A stretch of 64,000 nucleotides of DNA from Nocardioides rubriscoriae (GTDB lineage Bacteria; Actinomycetota; Actinomycetes; Propionibacteriales; Nocardioidaceae). Each line of letters starts with the position of its first letter. The first letter of the stretch is position 1. The DNA lies in assembly GCF_008087085.1 (NCBI RefSeq), contig NZ_VIYJ01000006.1:91561-155560 (forward strand), given 5' to 3'. Of this stretch, positions 47,444-55,141 are shown in pieces. The translations under genes were made by a program, and so were the position numbers. The notes under the pieces were generated by a model. It ran no database searches, was not told the DNA's origin, and worked only from the letters and a program-made list of their open reading frames with translations.

Positions 47444-48532
47444 GTGCTGCTCAAGACCCTTCGCTGGTCTTTCCTGTTCACCGTCATCGGTCTGTTCGTC
47501 GCGTTCCTCTACGACGGCCTGACCGGTGTGAGCATCACGGCGATCCTGATCGTGCTCGAGGTGTCGCTGTCGTTCGACAACGCCGTGGTCAACGCCAAGG
47601 TGCTCAACCGGATGTCGGAGTTCTGGGTCCGCATCTTCCTGACCGTCGGCATCATCATCGCCGTCTTCGGCATGCGGCTGCTGTTCCCGTTGGTGGTCGT
47701 CTTCGTGACCGCCGACCTGTCGCCGGTCGACGCCTGGCAGCTGGCGCTCGAGAAGGGTGACCCCGACACCCCCGGCACCTACGGCTACATCCTCAACGCC
47801 GCCCACCCGCTCATCGCCGCCTTCGGCGGGATGTTCCTGCTGATGATCTTCCTCGACTTCGTCTTCGACGAGGACAAGGACCTGCACTGGGTGGGACCGG
47901 TCGAGCGGGCCCTGTCGAAGGCCGCGGCGTTCCCGGCGATCACGTCGCTGGTGGCGCTGGTCTGGCTGTTCACCTTCTCGCGGATCTTCCACGAGGAGGC
48001 CAACGACATCCTGCTCGCCGGGGTGTTCGGGATGATCCTCTACCTCGCGGTCAACGGGCTCGGCGACTTCTTCGACGGCGGTCTCGACGACGACGAGGAC
48101 GGCGACGCCGACGGGCCACCGTCGGCCGGCGTCGGCTCGGCGGTGGCGGCGACGGGCAAGGCGGCGTTCTCGCTGTTCCTCTACCTCGAGCTGCTCGACG
48201 CCAGCTTCAGCTTCGACGGGGTCATCGGGGCGTTCGCGATCACCTCCGACCCGATCATCATCGCGCTCGGCCTGGGCGTCGGTGCGTTCTACGTCCGGTC
48301 GATCACGATCTACCTGGTCCACCAGGGCACGCTGAGCGAGTACGTCTTCCTCGAGCACGGCGCCCACTGGGCCATCGGGGCCCTGGCGCTGCTGCTGTTC
48401 ATCAGCGTCGGCCCGGAGATCCCCGAGGTCGTCACCGGCCTCATCGGGGTCGCGTTCATCCTGCTGGCCCTGGCGTCGAGCTTCCGCTACAACAAGCGGC
48501 ACCGCAGCGAGGAGCACTTCGTCCACGTCTGA
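47444..48532 (+). CDS. TerC-family DUF475 integral membrane protein
   Basis: This is a 362-residue protein with about eight spans. It carries two membrane-embedded acidic motifs characteristic of TerC-like proteins: S-L-S-F-D-N-A-V at about residues 42–49 and A-S-F-S-F-D-G-V near 255–262, likely a metal site. A cytosolic acidic loop (D-D-D-E-D-G-D-A-D) lies between the halves. TerC relatives export or sense metals such as manganese. The start (GTG 47444) has no clear ribosome-binding site. It follows terD on the same strand. Confidence 0.88.
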   Translation: MLLKTLRWSFLFTVIGLFVAFLYDGLTGVSITAILIVLEVSLSFDNAVVNAKVLNRMSEFWVRIFLTVGIIIAVFGMRLLFPLVVVFVTADLSPVDAWQLALEKGDPDTPGTYGYILNAAHPLIAAFGGMFLLMIFLDFVFDEDKDLHWVGPVERALSKAAAFPAITSLVALVWLFTFSRIFHEEANDILLAGVFGMILYLAVNGLGDFFDGGLDDDEDGDADGPPSAGVGSAVAATGKAAFSLFLYLELLDASFSFDGVIGAFAITSDPIIIALGLGVGAFYVRSITIYLVHQGTLSEYVFLEHGAHWAIGALALLLFISVGPEIPEVVTGLIGVAFILLALASSFRYNKRHRSEEHFVHV

Positions 48533-48607
48533 GGTGCCTCGCCCCCGCGCCGGCCCGTCGTCCTGCTGGACGGCGGGCCGGTGGCGTCGTGGGGTGCGCG
48601 GCGCTCG

Positions 48608-48619
48608 TACAGTGGCAGC
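48608..48619 (+). promoter_or_regulatory. Leaderless promoter of the coiled-coil gene
   Basis: TACAGT at 48608–48613 ends 6 nt before the GTG at 48620. This decides the start within a longer open frame. Confidence 0.5.
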
Positions 48620-49834
48620 GTGGCGAGCCGTCCCCCCGAGTCGCAGCGTGAGGCGACCCGGGCCGCGCTCGATCAGCTCATGCTCGACTTCCAGCACCTC
48701 GACAGCTCCCAGCGCACCCTGCGCGGGATGGTCGAGCGCTTCGAGGCCTACCTGCCCGAGCGGGCCGCGGTCTCGGGCCTGGTGCCGCGCTTCCGCGTGC
48801 TCGACCGCGAGGCCGACGAGCTCATCGGCGAGTACCTCGCGACCCTCGACCAGCACCCCTTCGACGAGGGCCTGGACGCACGCGCGCTCGGGGCGGCCCA
48901 CCGGGCCTACGCCGACGTCGGCCCGCGCCTGGCCAAGCACGCCGACGCCCTCGACCAGGTCCTCCTCGACTACGACAACGAGCTGACCCGGATCGGCCGG
49001 CAGGTCCAGCGCGGTCGTGAGCTCAAGGAGGCTGCTGCCGCGCACACCGCCCGGGTCGCCGCCGCGGCCGCGACCCTGCGCGGGACCGGTCTCGAGGTGC
49101 CCGAGCTCAACGACCTCCTGGCCCGGACCCGCGCCGCCGCCCTGGCCGCCAACGACTGGCAGCCGGCGTCGGGCTTCCCCGTGCTCGAGCAGGCGCGCGC
49201 CGAGCTCGAGGGCCTGGCCTCCGCCGCCGAGAAGCTCGCCGAGGACTACCCGCAGCGCGTCGAGAAGGCCCGCACCCGTCGTACGTCGCTGCGCACGGCG
49301 GTCGAGGCCGTCGAGTCACGCCTGGACAAGATGCCGGCCGACCTGGCCGTGCTGCGCCGTGAGTTCAGCATCGGCAACTGGCGCGACCTCGAGCCCGGGG
49401 AGCAGGTGGTGCGCGAGCAGGTCGAGATCGCGCGCACCCGGCTGCGTGACTTCGACCGCCTGGTCGAGGCCGGTGCCGACTGGACGTTGCCGCTGCGCCT
49501 GCTCGACGAGGCCAGGGCCGCCCTCGACGTCGCGAAGGCCCAGGTCGGTGCGCCCGCGGCACGGCTCGCCGCGCTGCGCGAGGTCAAGGCCGACCCCGAG
49601 GCCCTCATGCGCACCGTGCGCTTCCGCCTGCGCGACGCCCAGCTGCTGGTGACCAACACCCCCAAGCCCGGCCGCGAGTCGGTGGCCCGTGAGCTCGACG
49701 CGCTCGCCCGCCGTCTCGACGGGCTCCGCTCCGGCCTGCAGGGCCCCCACCCCGACTACTGGGCGCTGCTGCAGGAGGCCGACCGGATCACCGCCGCCGT
49801 CAGGGCGCAGGTGGATCGCTACCGGGGACTCTGA
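48620..49834 (+). CDS. Coiled-coil protein of the Ter island, function unknown
   Basis: This is a 404-residue, highly charged, almost wholly helical protein with no membrane span or Cys-rich motif. Heptad-like stretches of E, R, L and A run throughout, especially at about 110–240. Genes for such long helical proteins often accompany TerD/TerC in actinobacteria, suggesting a scaffold role with the membrane complex. The GTG start is taken from the TACAGT box 6 nt upstream. It is convergent with the second terD. Confidence 0.7.
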   Translation: MASRPPESQREATRAALDQLMLDFQHLDSSQRTLRGMVERFEAYLPERAAVSGLVPRFRVLDREADELIGEYLATLDQHPFDEGLDARALGAAHRAYADVGPRLAKHADALDQVLLDYDNELTRIGRQVQRGRELKEAAAAHTARVAAAAATLRGTGLEVPELNDLLARTRAAALAANDWQPASGFPVLEQARAELEGLASAAEKLAEDYPQRVEKARTRRTSLRTAVEAVESRLDKMPADLAVLRREFSIGNWRDLEPGEQVVREQVEIARTRLRDFDRLVEAGADWTLPLRLLDEARAALDVAKAQVGAPAARLAALREVKADPEALMRTVRFRLRDAQLLVTNTPKPGRESVARELDALARRLDGLRSGLQGPHPDYWALLQEADRITAAVRAQVDRYRGL

Positions 49835-49855
49835 CCACTCGGACTTCTGCGACAG

Positions 49856-49926
49856 AACTCCCACTTGTGAGACGAAGGTTCGTCGTAGGAGTGGGAGTTT
49901 CACCGCTGGAGCGGTGAAACTCCCAC
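49856..49926. terminator. Bidirectional terminator with competing stems
   Basis: GTGGGAGTTTCACCGC (49891–49906) pairs perfectly with GCGGTGAAACTCCCAC (49911–49926) over a 4-nt loop. The same AGTGGGAGTT (49890–49899) can also pair with AACTCCCACT upstream (49856–49865). The two stems exclude each other, like an attenuator. It sits between convergent genes. Confidence 0.75.
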
Positions 49927-49983
49927 CGCGCTCGGACCCCTACGGGGGAGACCGACCGTACGGCGGGCGCGCCGGTCGTGGCC

Positions 49984-50559
49984 CTACAGCGTCACGCCGT
50001 AGTTGCTGATGATCCCCTGCAGGCCCGAGGCGTAGCCCTGGCCGATGGCGCGGAACTTCCACTCGGCGCCGTTGCGGTAGAGCTCGCCGAAGACCATGGC
50101 GGTCTCGGTGGAGGCGTCCTCGGAGAGGTCGTAGCGGGCGAGCTCGGAGTCGTTGCTGGTGTCGACGACGCGGATGTAGGCGTTCTTGACCTGGCCGAAG
50201 CTCTGCCCGCGGGTGTCGGCCTCGTGGATGGTGACGTTGAAGACGACCTTGTCGGTCTGCGGGGTCAGGTGCGACAGGTCGACCTCGATGCTCTCGTCGT
50301 CACCGGCAGCGGCCCCGTCGCGGATGTCGCCCTTGTGGCGCACGGTGCCCTCGGGGGAGACCAGGTTGTTGTAGAAGATGAAGTGCTGGTCGGAGAGCAC
50401 CTTGTCGCCCTCGCCGCAGACCAGCGCGGTGGCGTCGAGGTCGAAGTCGGCGCCGTCGGTGCTGCGGGCGTCCCACCCGAGACCCACCCGCACGGACTGC
50501 AGGGACGGAGCCATCTTGGTGAGGCTGACGTTGCCACCCTTGGACAGCGAGACGGGCAT
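49984..50559 (-). CDS. terD: TerD-family tellurium-resistance/stress protein (copy 2)
   Basis: This is a 191-residue TerD protein with the same N-terminal [21 protein letters not shown] and D-D-E-S-I-E-V-D-L calcium-type segments and the [14 protein letters not shown] ending. GAGGAGAG precedes the ATG. It is transcribed divergently from the biosynthetic operon through a shared palindromic promoter (50612–50656), which ties TerD expression to that operon. Confidence 0.93.
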   Translation of the reverse strand: MPVSLSKGGNVSLTKMAPSLQSVRVGLGWDARSTDGADFDLDATALVCGEGDKVLSDQHFIFYNNLVSPEGTVRHKGDIRDGAAAGDDESIEVDLSHLTPQTDKVVFNVTIHEADTRGQSFGQVKNAYIRVVDTSNDSELARYDLSEDASTETAMVFGELYRNGAEWKFRAIGQGYASGLQGIISNYGVTL

Positions 50560-50611
50560 GTTCTCTCCTCGAGAGCTGGGGGTGTCGGCTGGACAGCCGC
50601 TGTTGGAGCGC

Positions 50612-50656
50612 AGGCTACTCGGCGGAGGTTTACGGTAAACCTCGCCGACCTATCCT
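50612..50656. promoter_or_regulatory. Symmetric divergent promoter with a 19-bp palindromic operator
   Basis: GAGGTTTAC (50625–50633), one G, then GTAAACCTC (50635–50643) form a perfect palindrome. Each arm contains a GTTTAC -35 box for one direction, each 17 bp from a -10: TATCCT (50651–50656) for the operon and TAGCCT (50617–50612, minus) for terD. A dimeric regulator here would control both. No regulator gene is adjacent. Confidence 0.75.
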
Positions 50657-50717
50657 GTGCCCGACCAGCGGATGCGTCCCCCACGCGCCCGACCCCCATG
50701 AAGAGAGCGGGACGACG

Positions 50718-51887
50718 GTGCGCCAGTTCCACTTCCTCGACAAGGCCGACCGGGCCACGCTGTTCCACCGTGAGCCGGCCGACCTCGGCCGCGACGAACC
50801 GCTGGAGCTGCTCGCCCACGGTCTCGGTGCGACCCTCTACATCCCGGCGACGCGCGACGACCTGGCCGCCGACGTGCTGCGGGTGGCCGGGCTGGGCGTC
50901 GCCAGCTGCGTGATCTGCCTCGAGGACGCGATCCCCGACAGTGCCGTCGAGTACGCCGTGACCCACGTCGCCGAGGAGCTCGCCGGGCTGCGTGGGCGCG
51001 ACGACCTGCCCCTGGTCTTCGTGCGGGTGCGCACCCCCGACCAGCCGGGGCGACTCGCGGCCCTGATGGGCGAGGCCGCCGACGTCGTCGACGGGTTCGT
51101 GCTGCCCAAGTTCTCGACGCTGCACGGCCCCGAGTTCCTCGACGCGGTCTCCGACTGCGAGGCGACGGTCGGGCGCCGGCTGCTGGTGATGCCGGTGATC
51201 GAGACCCCCGAGATCATGTACCGCGAGACCCGCGTCGACGAGCTGCTCGGCATGCGGGCGCTGCTGGCCAAGCACTCCGAGCGGGTGCTGGCGGTGCGCA
51301 TCGGTGCGACCGACATGGCCTCGGTGTTCGCGCTGCGTCGCCCGCGCGACCTCACCATCTACGACGTCCGGCTGATCGCGGCGGCCGTCGGCGACGTCGT
51401 CAACGTGTTGGGGCGCCCCGGCGGCCACGCGGTCACCGGTCCGGTCTGGGAGTACTTCACCGCGCCCGACCGGCTCTTCAAGCCGCTGCTGCGCGAGACG
51501 CCGTTCGCCCGCAACGACGACCGCGAGCTGCGCGCCCGGCTGCTCGCGCGCGACCTCGACGGCCTCATCCGCGAGGTGCTCCTCGACCGCGCCAACGGCC
51601 TCATCGGCAAGACCGTCATCCACCCCAGCCACGTGCCGGTCGTGCACGCCCTGTCGGTGGTCTCCCACGAGGAGTACGACGACGCCCTCGGTGTGCTGTC
51701 GGCCAAGGAGGACGGCGGGGGAGTGGCGCGGTCGTCGTACCGCAACAAGATGAACGAGGCCAACCCCCACCACGCCTGGGCCCAGCAGCTGCTGCGCCGC
51801 GCCGAGGTCTTCGGGGTGGCGGCGCCCGACGTGACGTTCGTCGACCTGCTGGCGGCGGCGACCCACACCGACCAGGCGCTCCTGTGA
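50718..51887 (+). CDS. CitE/HpcH-like C–C bond lyase of the Ter-linked pathway
   Basis: This is a 389-residue TIM-barrel enzyme of the citrate-lyase-beta/HpcH group, in the branch (C-C_Bond_Lyase type) found with TerD genes. Barrel strands are visible as C-V-I-C-L-E-D-A-I-P-D, V-F-V-R-V-R-T, F-V-L-P-K-F, V-M-P-V-I-E-T-P-E and V-R-I-G-A-T-D-M; the E and D of these strands are typical Mg ligands. It is the first gene of a four-gene operon with overlaps throughout. The GTG start follows a GAAGAGAG stretch. It probably makes or breaks a C–C bond in a nucleoside-like product. Confidence 0.85.
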   Translation: MRQFHFLDKADRATLFHREPADLGRDEPLELLAHGLGATLYIPATRDDLAADVLRVAGLGVASCVICLEDAIPDSAVEYAVTHVAEELAGLRGRDDLPLVFVRVRTPDQPGRLAALMGEAADVVDGFVLPKFSTLHGPEFLDAVSDCEATVGRRLLVMPVIETPEIMYRETRVDELLGMRALLAKHSERVLAVRIGATDMASVFALRRPRDLTIYDVRLIAAAVGDVVNVLGRPGGHAVTGPVWEYFTAPDRLFKPLLRETPFARNDDRELRARLLARDLDGLIREVLLDRANGLIGKTVIHPSHVPVVHALSVVSHEEYDDALGVLSAKEDGGGVARSSYRNKMNEANPHHAWAQQLLRRAEVFGVAAPDVTFVDLLAAATHTDQALL

Positions 51888-53125
51888 CGCCACGACCTCC
51901 CGTCGAGACGGTGTGGAGCGGTGACTGGGTCTGTGCGCACGCTGGCGTCGAGCTGGTCAGCCGCGAAGGCAGCGCGCCCGTCGAGGAGCTCGTCGGCCTC
52001 GCCGTACGCCGCAACCCGCGCCGCGTGCACCTGGTCGTGAGCACCGTGCTCGCCAAGCACGTGCCGGTCGCGCCCTCGGTCGCGCGCCGGCACGGCTCGG
52101 ACCTCGGTGGCCTGGTCGAGGACGCCCTGGACGGCGCCCGCGCCGAGCTCGTGCTGGGCTACGCCGAGACGGCCACCGGGCTCGGCCACCTGGTCGCCGA
52201 CCGGCTGGCCGCCACCGCCCTGCACTCCACGCGCCGCCCCGGGTGGTCGGCGCTGAGCTTCGAGGAGGAGCACAGCCACGCCACGACCCACCGGCTCCAG
52301 CCCCGCGACCTCGGGCTCCTCGACGGGCGCGGTCCGCTGGTCCTCGTCGACGACGAGCTGACCACCGGCCGCACCATCCTCAACACCGTCCGCGAGCTGC
52401 ACGCGATCTCACCGCGCCCGGCCTACGTCGTGGCCGCCCTGGTCGACCTGCGCCCCGACGCGGCCCGCGCCACCGCGGCCGAGGTCGCCGCCGAGCTCGG
52501 CACCTCGATCACCTTCGTCGCCCTGCTCGAGGGCGAGGTGCGCACCGTGCGCGAGCCCGACCACGAGGTCCGCGCCGCGGTGGCGGCCGACCCCGCGCCC
52601 GCGACCTCGGCCCCCGAGCGCGCGGTCGAGGTGGCGACGACGTACCGCTGGCCCGCGGGGGTTCCCGACGGCGGCCGTCACGGCCTGGGCCCGGCCGACG
52701 CCGACGGCTTCGAGACCGCCGTCGTCGAGCTGGGCGAGGAGGTCGGCCGGCTCGTCGCGGGGTCGGGCTCGGTGCACGTGCTCGGCACCGAGGAGCTGAT
52801 GTACCTCCCGCACCGCCTCGCCGAGCACCTCGAGGCCACGCGGCCCGCGCTGGCCGTGACCGTCTCGTCGACCACGCGCTCGCCCGTCGTCGTGCGCGAC
52901 GACCCGGCCTACGCCGTGCGCCACGGCCTCACCTTCCCGGCCCACGACGGCGCCCAGGACGGTCGGCCGCGCTTCGCCTACAACCTCGAGCCCGGCCGCT
53001 TCGACACGATCGTGCTCGTCCTCGACGAGGCCACCCCGGTCGACGGGGCCGTCGAGCTGCGCGCCGCGCTGCGCACGATCACCGACCGGCTGGTCGTCGT
53101 CCGGGTCGCGGGGGCCGGCGCCTGA
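51884..53125 (+). CDS. Phosphoribosyltransferase with C-terminal TRSP domain
   Basis: This is a 413-residue protein. The PRTase domain has the PRPP loop V-L-V-D-D-E-L-T-T-G-R-T at about residues 152–163. The C-terminal domain bears the literal T-R-S-P motif near residue 330, which names the TRSP family, followed by G-L-T-F-P-A-H-D and P-R-F-A-Y-N. This PRTase_2–TRSP pair is known from Ter-associated gene clusters and is predicted to add ribose phosphate to a base-like precursor. The GTG overlaps the lyase stop (GTGA). Confidence 0.87.
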   Translation: MTPRPPVETVWSGDWVCAHAGVELVSREGSAPVEELVGLAVRRNPRRVHLVVSTVLAKHVPVAPSVARRHGSDLGGLVEDALDGARAELVLGYAETATGLGHLVADRLAATALHSTRRPGWSALSFEEEHSHATTHRLQPRDLGLLDGRGPLVLVDDELTTGRTILNTVRELHAISPRPAYVVAALVDLRPDAARATAAEVAAELGTSITFVALLEGEVRTVREPDHEVRAAVAADPAPATSAPERAVEVATTYRWPAGVPDGGRHGLGPADADGFETAVVELGEEVGRLVAGSGSVHVLGTEELMYLPHRLAEHLEATRPALAVTVSSTTRSPVVVRDDPAYAVRHGLTFPAHDGAQDGRPRFAYNLEPGRFDTIVLVLDEATPVDGAVELRAALRTITDRLVVVRVAGAGA

Positions 53126-54279
53126 TGCCGACCCCGCTGCACGGACCCGCCTTCGGGTCCTACCCCGCCGACGACGTCACCTGGCTGCTGAAGGACCTCA
53201 GCGACGTCGAGCTCGAGGCCCCGGTCGAGGAGCGCGAGGAGGCGATCCAGGCCGGTCGCGCCCACTACGCCGAGTCGCTGCCGGTCGAGTACCAGCCCGA
53301 CGACGACTACTACGCGCTGTTCGACAAGGCGCTGGCCGAGCAGTCGCGCCGGGTGGCGCTCGCCGTCGCCACGCTCGTGCACCTCGTCGTCGACCTGCGC
53401 GGGCCCGACGCGGTGCTGGTGTCCCTGGCCCGCGCCGGCACGCCGATCGGCATCCTGCTGCGCCGCTACGCGCGTCGCCTCGGCCTCGACCTGCCGCACT
53501 ACACGATGTCGATCGTGCGGGGGCGGGGCCTCGACGCGGTCGCGCTGGCCCACCTCGCCGGCCACCACCGGCCCGAGGACGTCGTCTTCGTCGACGGCTG
53601 GACCGGCAAGGGCGCGATCTCACGCGAGCTGACCGCTGCCTGTGCCGAGATGGAGCAGCGCCTGGGCCTGCGCTTCGACCCGTCCCTGGCGGTGCTGGCC
53701 GACCCCGGCTCCAGCACCGACGTCTACGGCACCCGCGACGACTTCCTCATCCCGTCGGCCTGCCTCAACTCCACCGTCTCGGGCCTGGTCTCGCGCACCG
53801 TCCTCAACGACCGGCTGATCGGGCCGGACGACTTCCATGGCGCGAAGTTCTACGCCGAGCTCGCGCCCGCCGACGTCTCGATGTCGTACGTCGAGGCCGT
53901 CGAGGAGCACTTCGACGGACCCGGTGGCGTGGCCGCCGAGGCCCGCGCCGAGGCGACCCGCCTGCTGGCCACCGACCGGACCCCGACCTGGTCGGGCTGG
54001 GCCGCCGTCGAGGAGGTCAGCGCCGCCTACGGCATCGGCGACGTCAACCTCGTCAAGCCGGGGGTCGGCGAGACCACCCGCGTCCTGCTGCGCCGGGTGC
54101 CCTGGCGGGTGCTGGTGCGCCCCGACCGGCGCGACGAGCTCGGACACGTCGAGCTGCTCGCCGAGCAGCGCGGCGTGCCCGTCGAGGTCGTCGACGACCT
54201 CGCCTTCTCCTGCATGGGCCTGATCCACCCCGGCTTCGCCAGGAGCGGTCCGGGCGGGTCTGAGGGGAGCGCCCCGTGA
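53125..54279 (+). CDS. StiP-type PRTase-like protein with C-terminal PELOTA-like domain
   Basis: This is a 384-residue protein. The N-terminal PRTase-like (StiP) part has S-L-A-R-A-G-T-P-I-G-I-L-L at about residues 95–107 and the loop V-F-V-D-G-W-T-G-K-G at about 153–162. The last ~80 residues match the PELOTA_1-type RNA-binding fold (W-R-V-L-V-R-P then L-L-A-E-Q-R-G-V-P-V). The family was once called a cysteine protease, but the fold is PRTase-like. The ATG overlaps the previous stop by one base (TGATG). Confidence 0.85.
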   Translation: MPTPLHGPAFGSYPADDVTWLLKDLSDVELEAPVEEREEAIQAGRAHYAESLPVEYQPDDDYYALFDKALAEQSRRVALAVATLVHLVVDLRGPDAVLVSLARAGTPIGILLRRYARRLGLDLPHYTMSIVRGRGLDAVALAHLAGHHRPEDVVFVDGWTGKGAISRELTAACAEMEQRLGLRFDPSLAVLADPGSSTDVYGTRDDFLIPSACLNSTVSGLVSRTVLNDRLIGPDDFHGAKFYAELAPADVSMSYVEAVEEHFDGPGGVAAEARAEATRLLATDRTPTWSGWAAVEEVSAAYGIGDVNLVKPGVGETTRVLLRRVPWRVLVRPDRRDELGHVELLAEQRGVPVEVVDDLAFSCMGLIHPGFARSGPGGSEGSAP

Positions 54280-55058
54280 TCGCCAGCGACATCGACCGCA
54301 CCCTGCTGTGGTCCCACCAGCGGGTCGGCGACGTGCCGCTCGAGCAGCTCGCCTGCCTGGAGGTGCTCGACGGGCGCGACTGGGCCTTCGTGACCAAGCG
54401 GGCGTGGGACGTGCTCGCCGGCCTCGCCGCGGACCACCCCGACTCGCTCGTGCTGTGCACGACCCGTACGCCGGCGCAGGTGCTGCGGCTCGCGCTGCCG
54501 TCGTACCGCCGGGTGCTCTGCCTCAACGGCGGCGCCCTGCTGGTCGACGGCGTCCCCGACCCCGACCACGCGCGCTCCACGGCCGCGCTCGTGGCGCAGC
54601 GCCGCCCGATGGCGGAGTTCGCCGACCGCGTCGCCCATCTGGCGGCGGCCCCGCACGTGCGCGGCCTGCGTGACGCCGACGGGGCCTTCGGCTACTTCCT
54701 GCTCACCGGCGACCCGGTGCCCGGCGAGTGGACCGAGGAGCTCGCGGCGATCGCCGCCGACGACGGCTGGCGGCTGACCCACGAGCAGACCAAGGTCTAC
54801 GCGATGCCCGACACGCTGACCAAGGAGTCCGGCCTGGCGCGGCTGCTCGAGGGCACCGACGACGAGCTCGTCGCCGCGGCGGGCGACTCCCTCCTCGACG
54901 AGGGCATGCTGCGCATGGCCCGGCACGCCCTCGTGCCGCAGGGCGCCTACCTCGCGTCCCACGGCTGGGACGGCGACGTCACCGAGGCGTCCGGCGTCCT
55001 GGCGGGCGAGGAGATCGCGACGTGGCTCCAGGGCCACCACCACTCGCGTCGTCCGTGA
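54276..55058 (+). CDS. HAD-family phosphatase of the Ter-linked operon
   Basis: This is a 260-residue HAD hydrolase. Motif I is S-D-I-D-R-T-L with nucleophile and acid Asp at residues 4 and 6. A Lys in T-L-T-K-E-S-G-L serves as motif III, and G-D-S-L-L-D is motif IV; the cap between suggests the Cof/sugar-phosphatase-like type. The GTG overlaps the StiP gene stop (GTGA). It is the last gene of the tight operon and may remove the 5' phosphate from the product. Confidence 0.87.
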   Translation: MIASDIDRTLLWSHQRVGDVPLEQLACLEVLDGRDWAFVTKRAWDVLAGLAADHPDSLVLCTTRTPAQVLRLALPSYRRVLCLNGGALLVDGVPDPDHARSTAALVAQRRPMAEFADRVAHLAAAPHVRGLRDADGAFGYFLLTGDPVPGEWTEELAAIAADDGWRLTHEQTKVYAMPDTLTKESGLARLLEGTDDELVAAAGDSLLDEGMLRMARHALVPQGAYLASHGWDGDVTEASGVLAGEEIATWLQGHHHSRRP

Positions 55059-55141
55059 GCCGATGAGTTCCGCCGCGTCCGCCGGTCTACCCGTGCGGTG
55101 AGCCGTGCCAGGGCGGTGCCGGCGAGACGAGGGAGAAGCAG

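Noticed and set aside
53125..54279. StiP-type protein considered as a cysteine protease
   Set aside because: The old name suggests this, but no Cys–His protease pair is evident, while a PRTase-like loop and a PELOTA-type end are.
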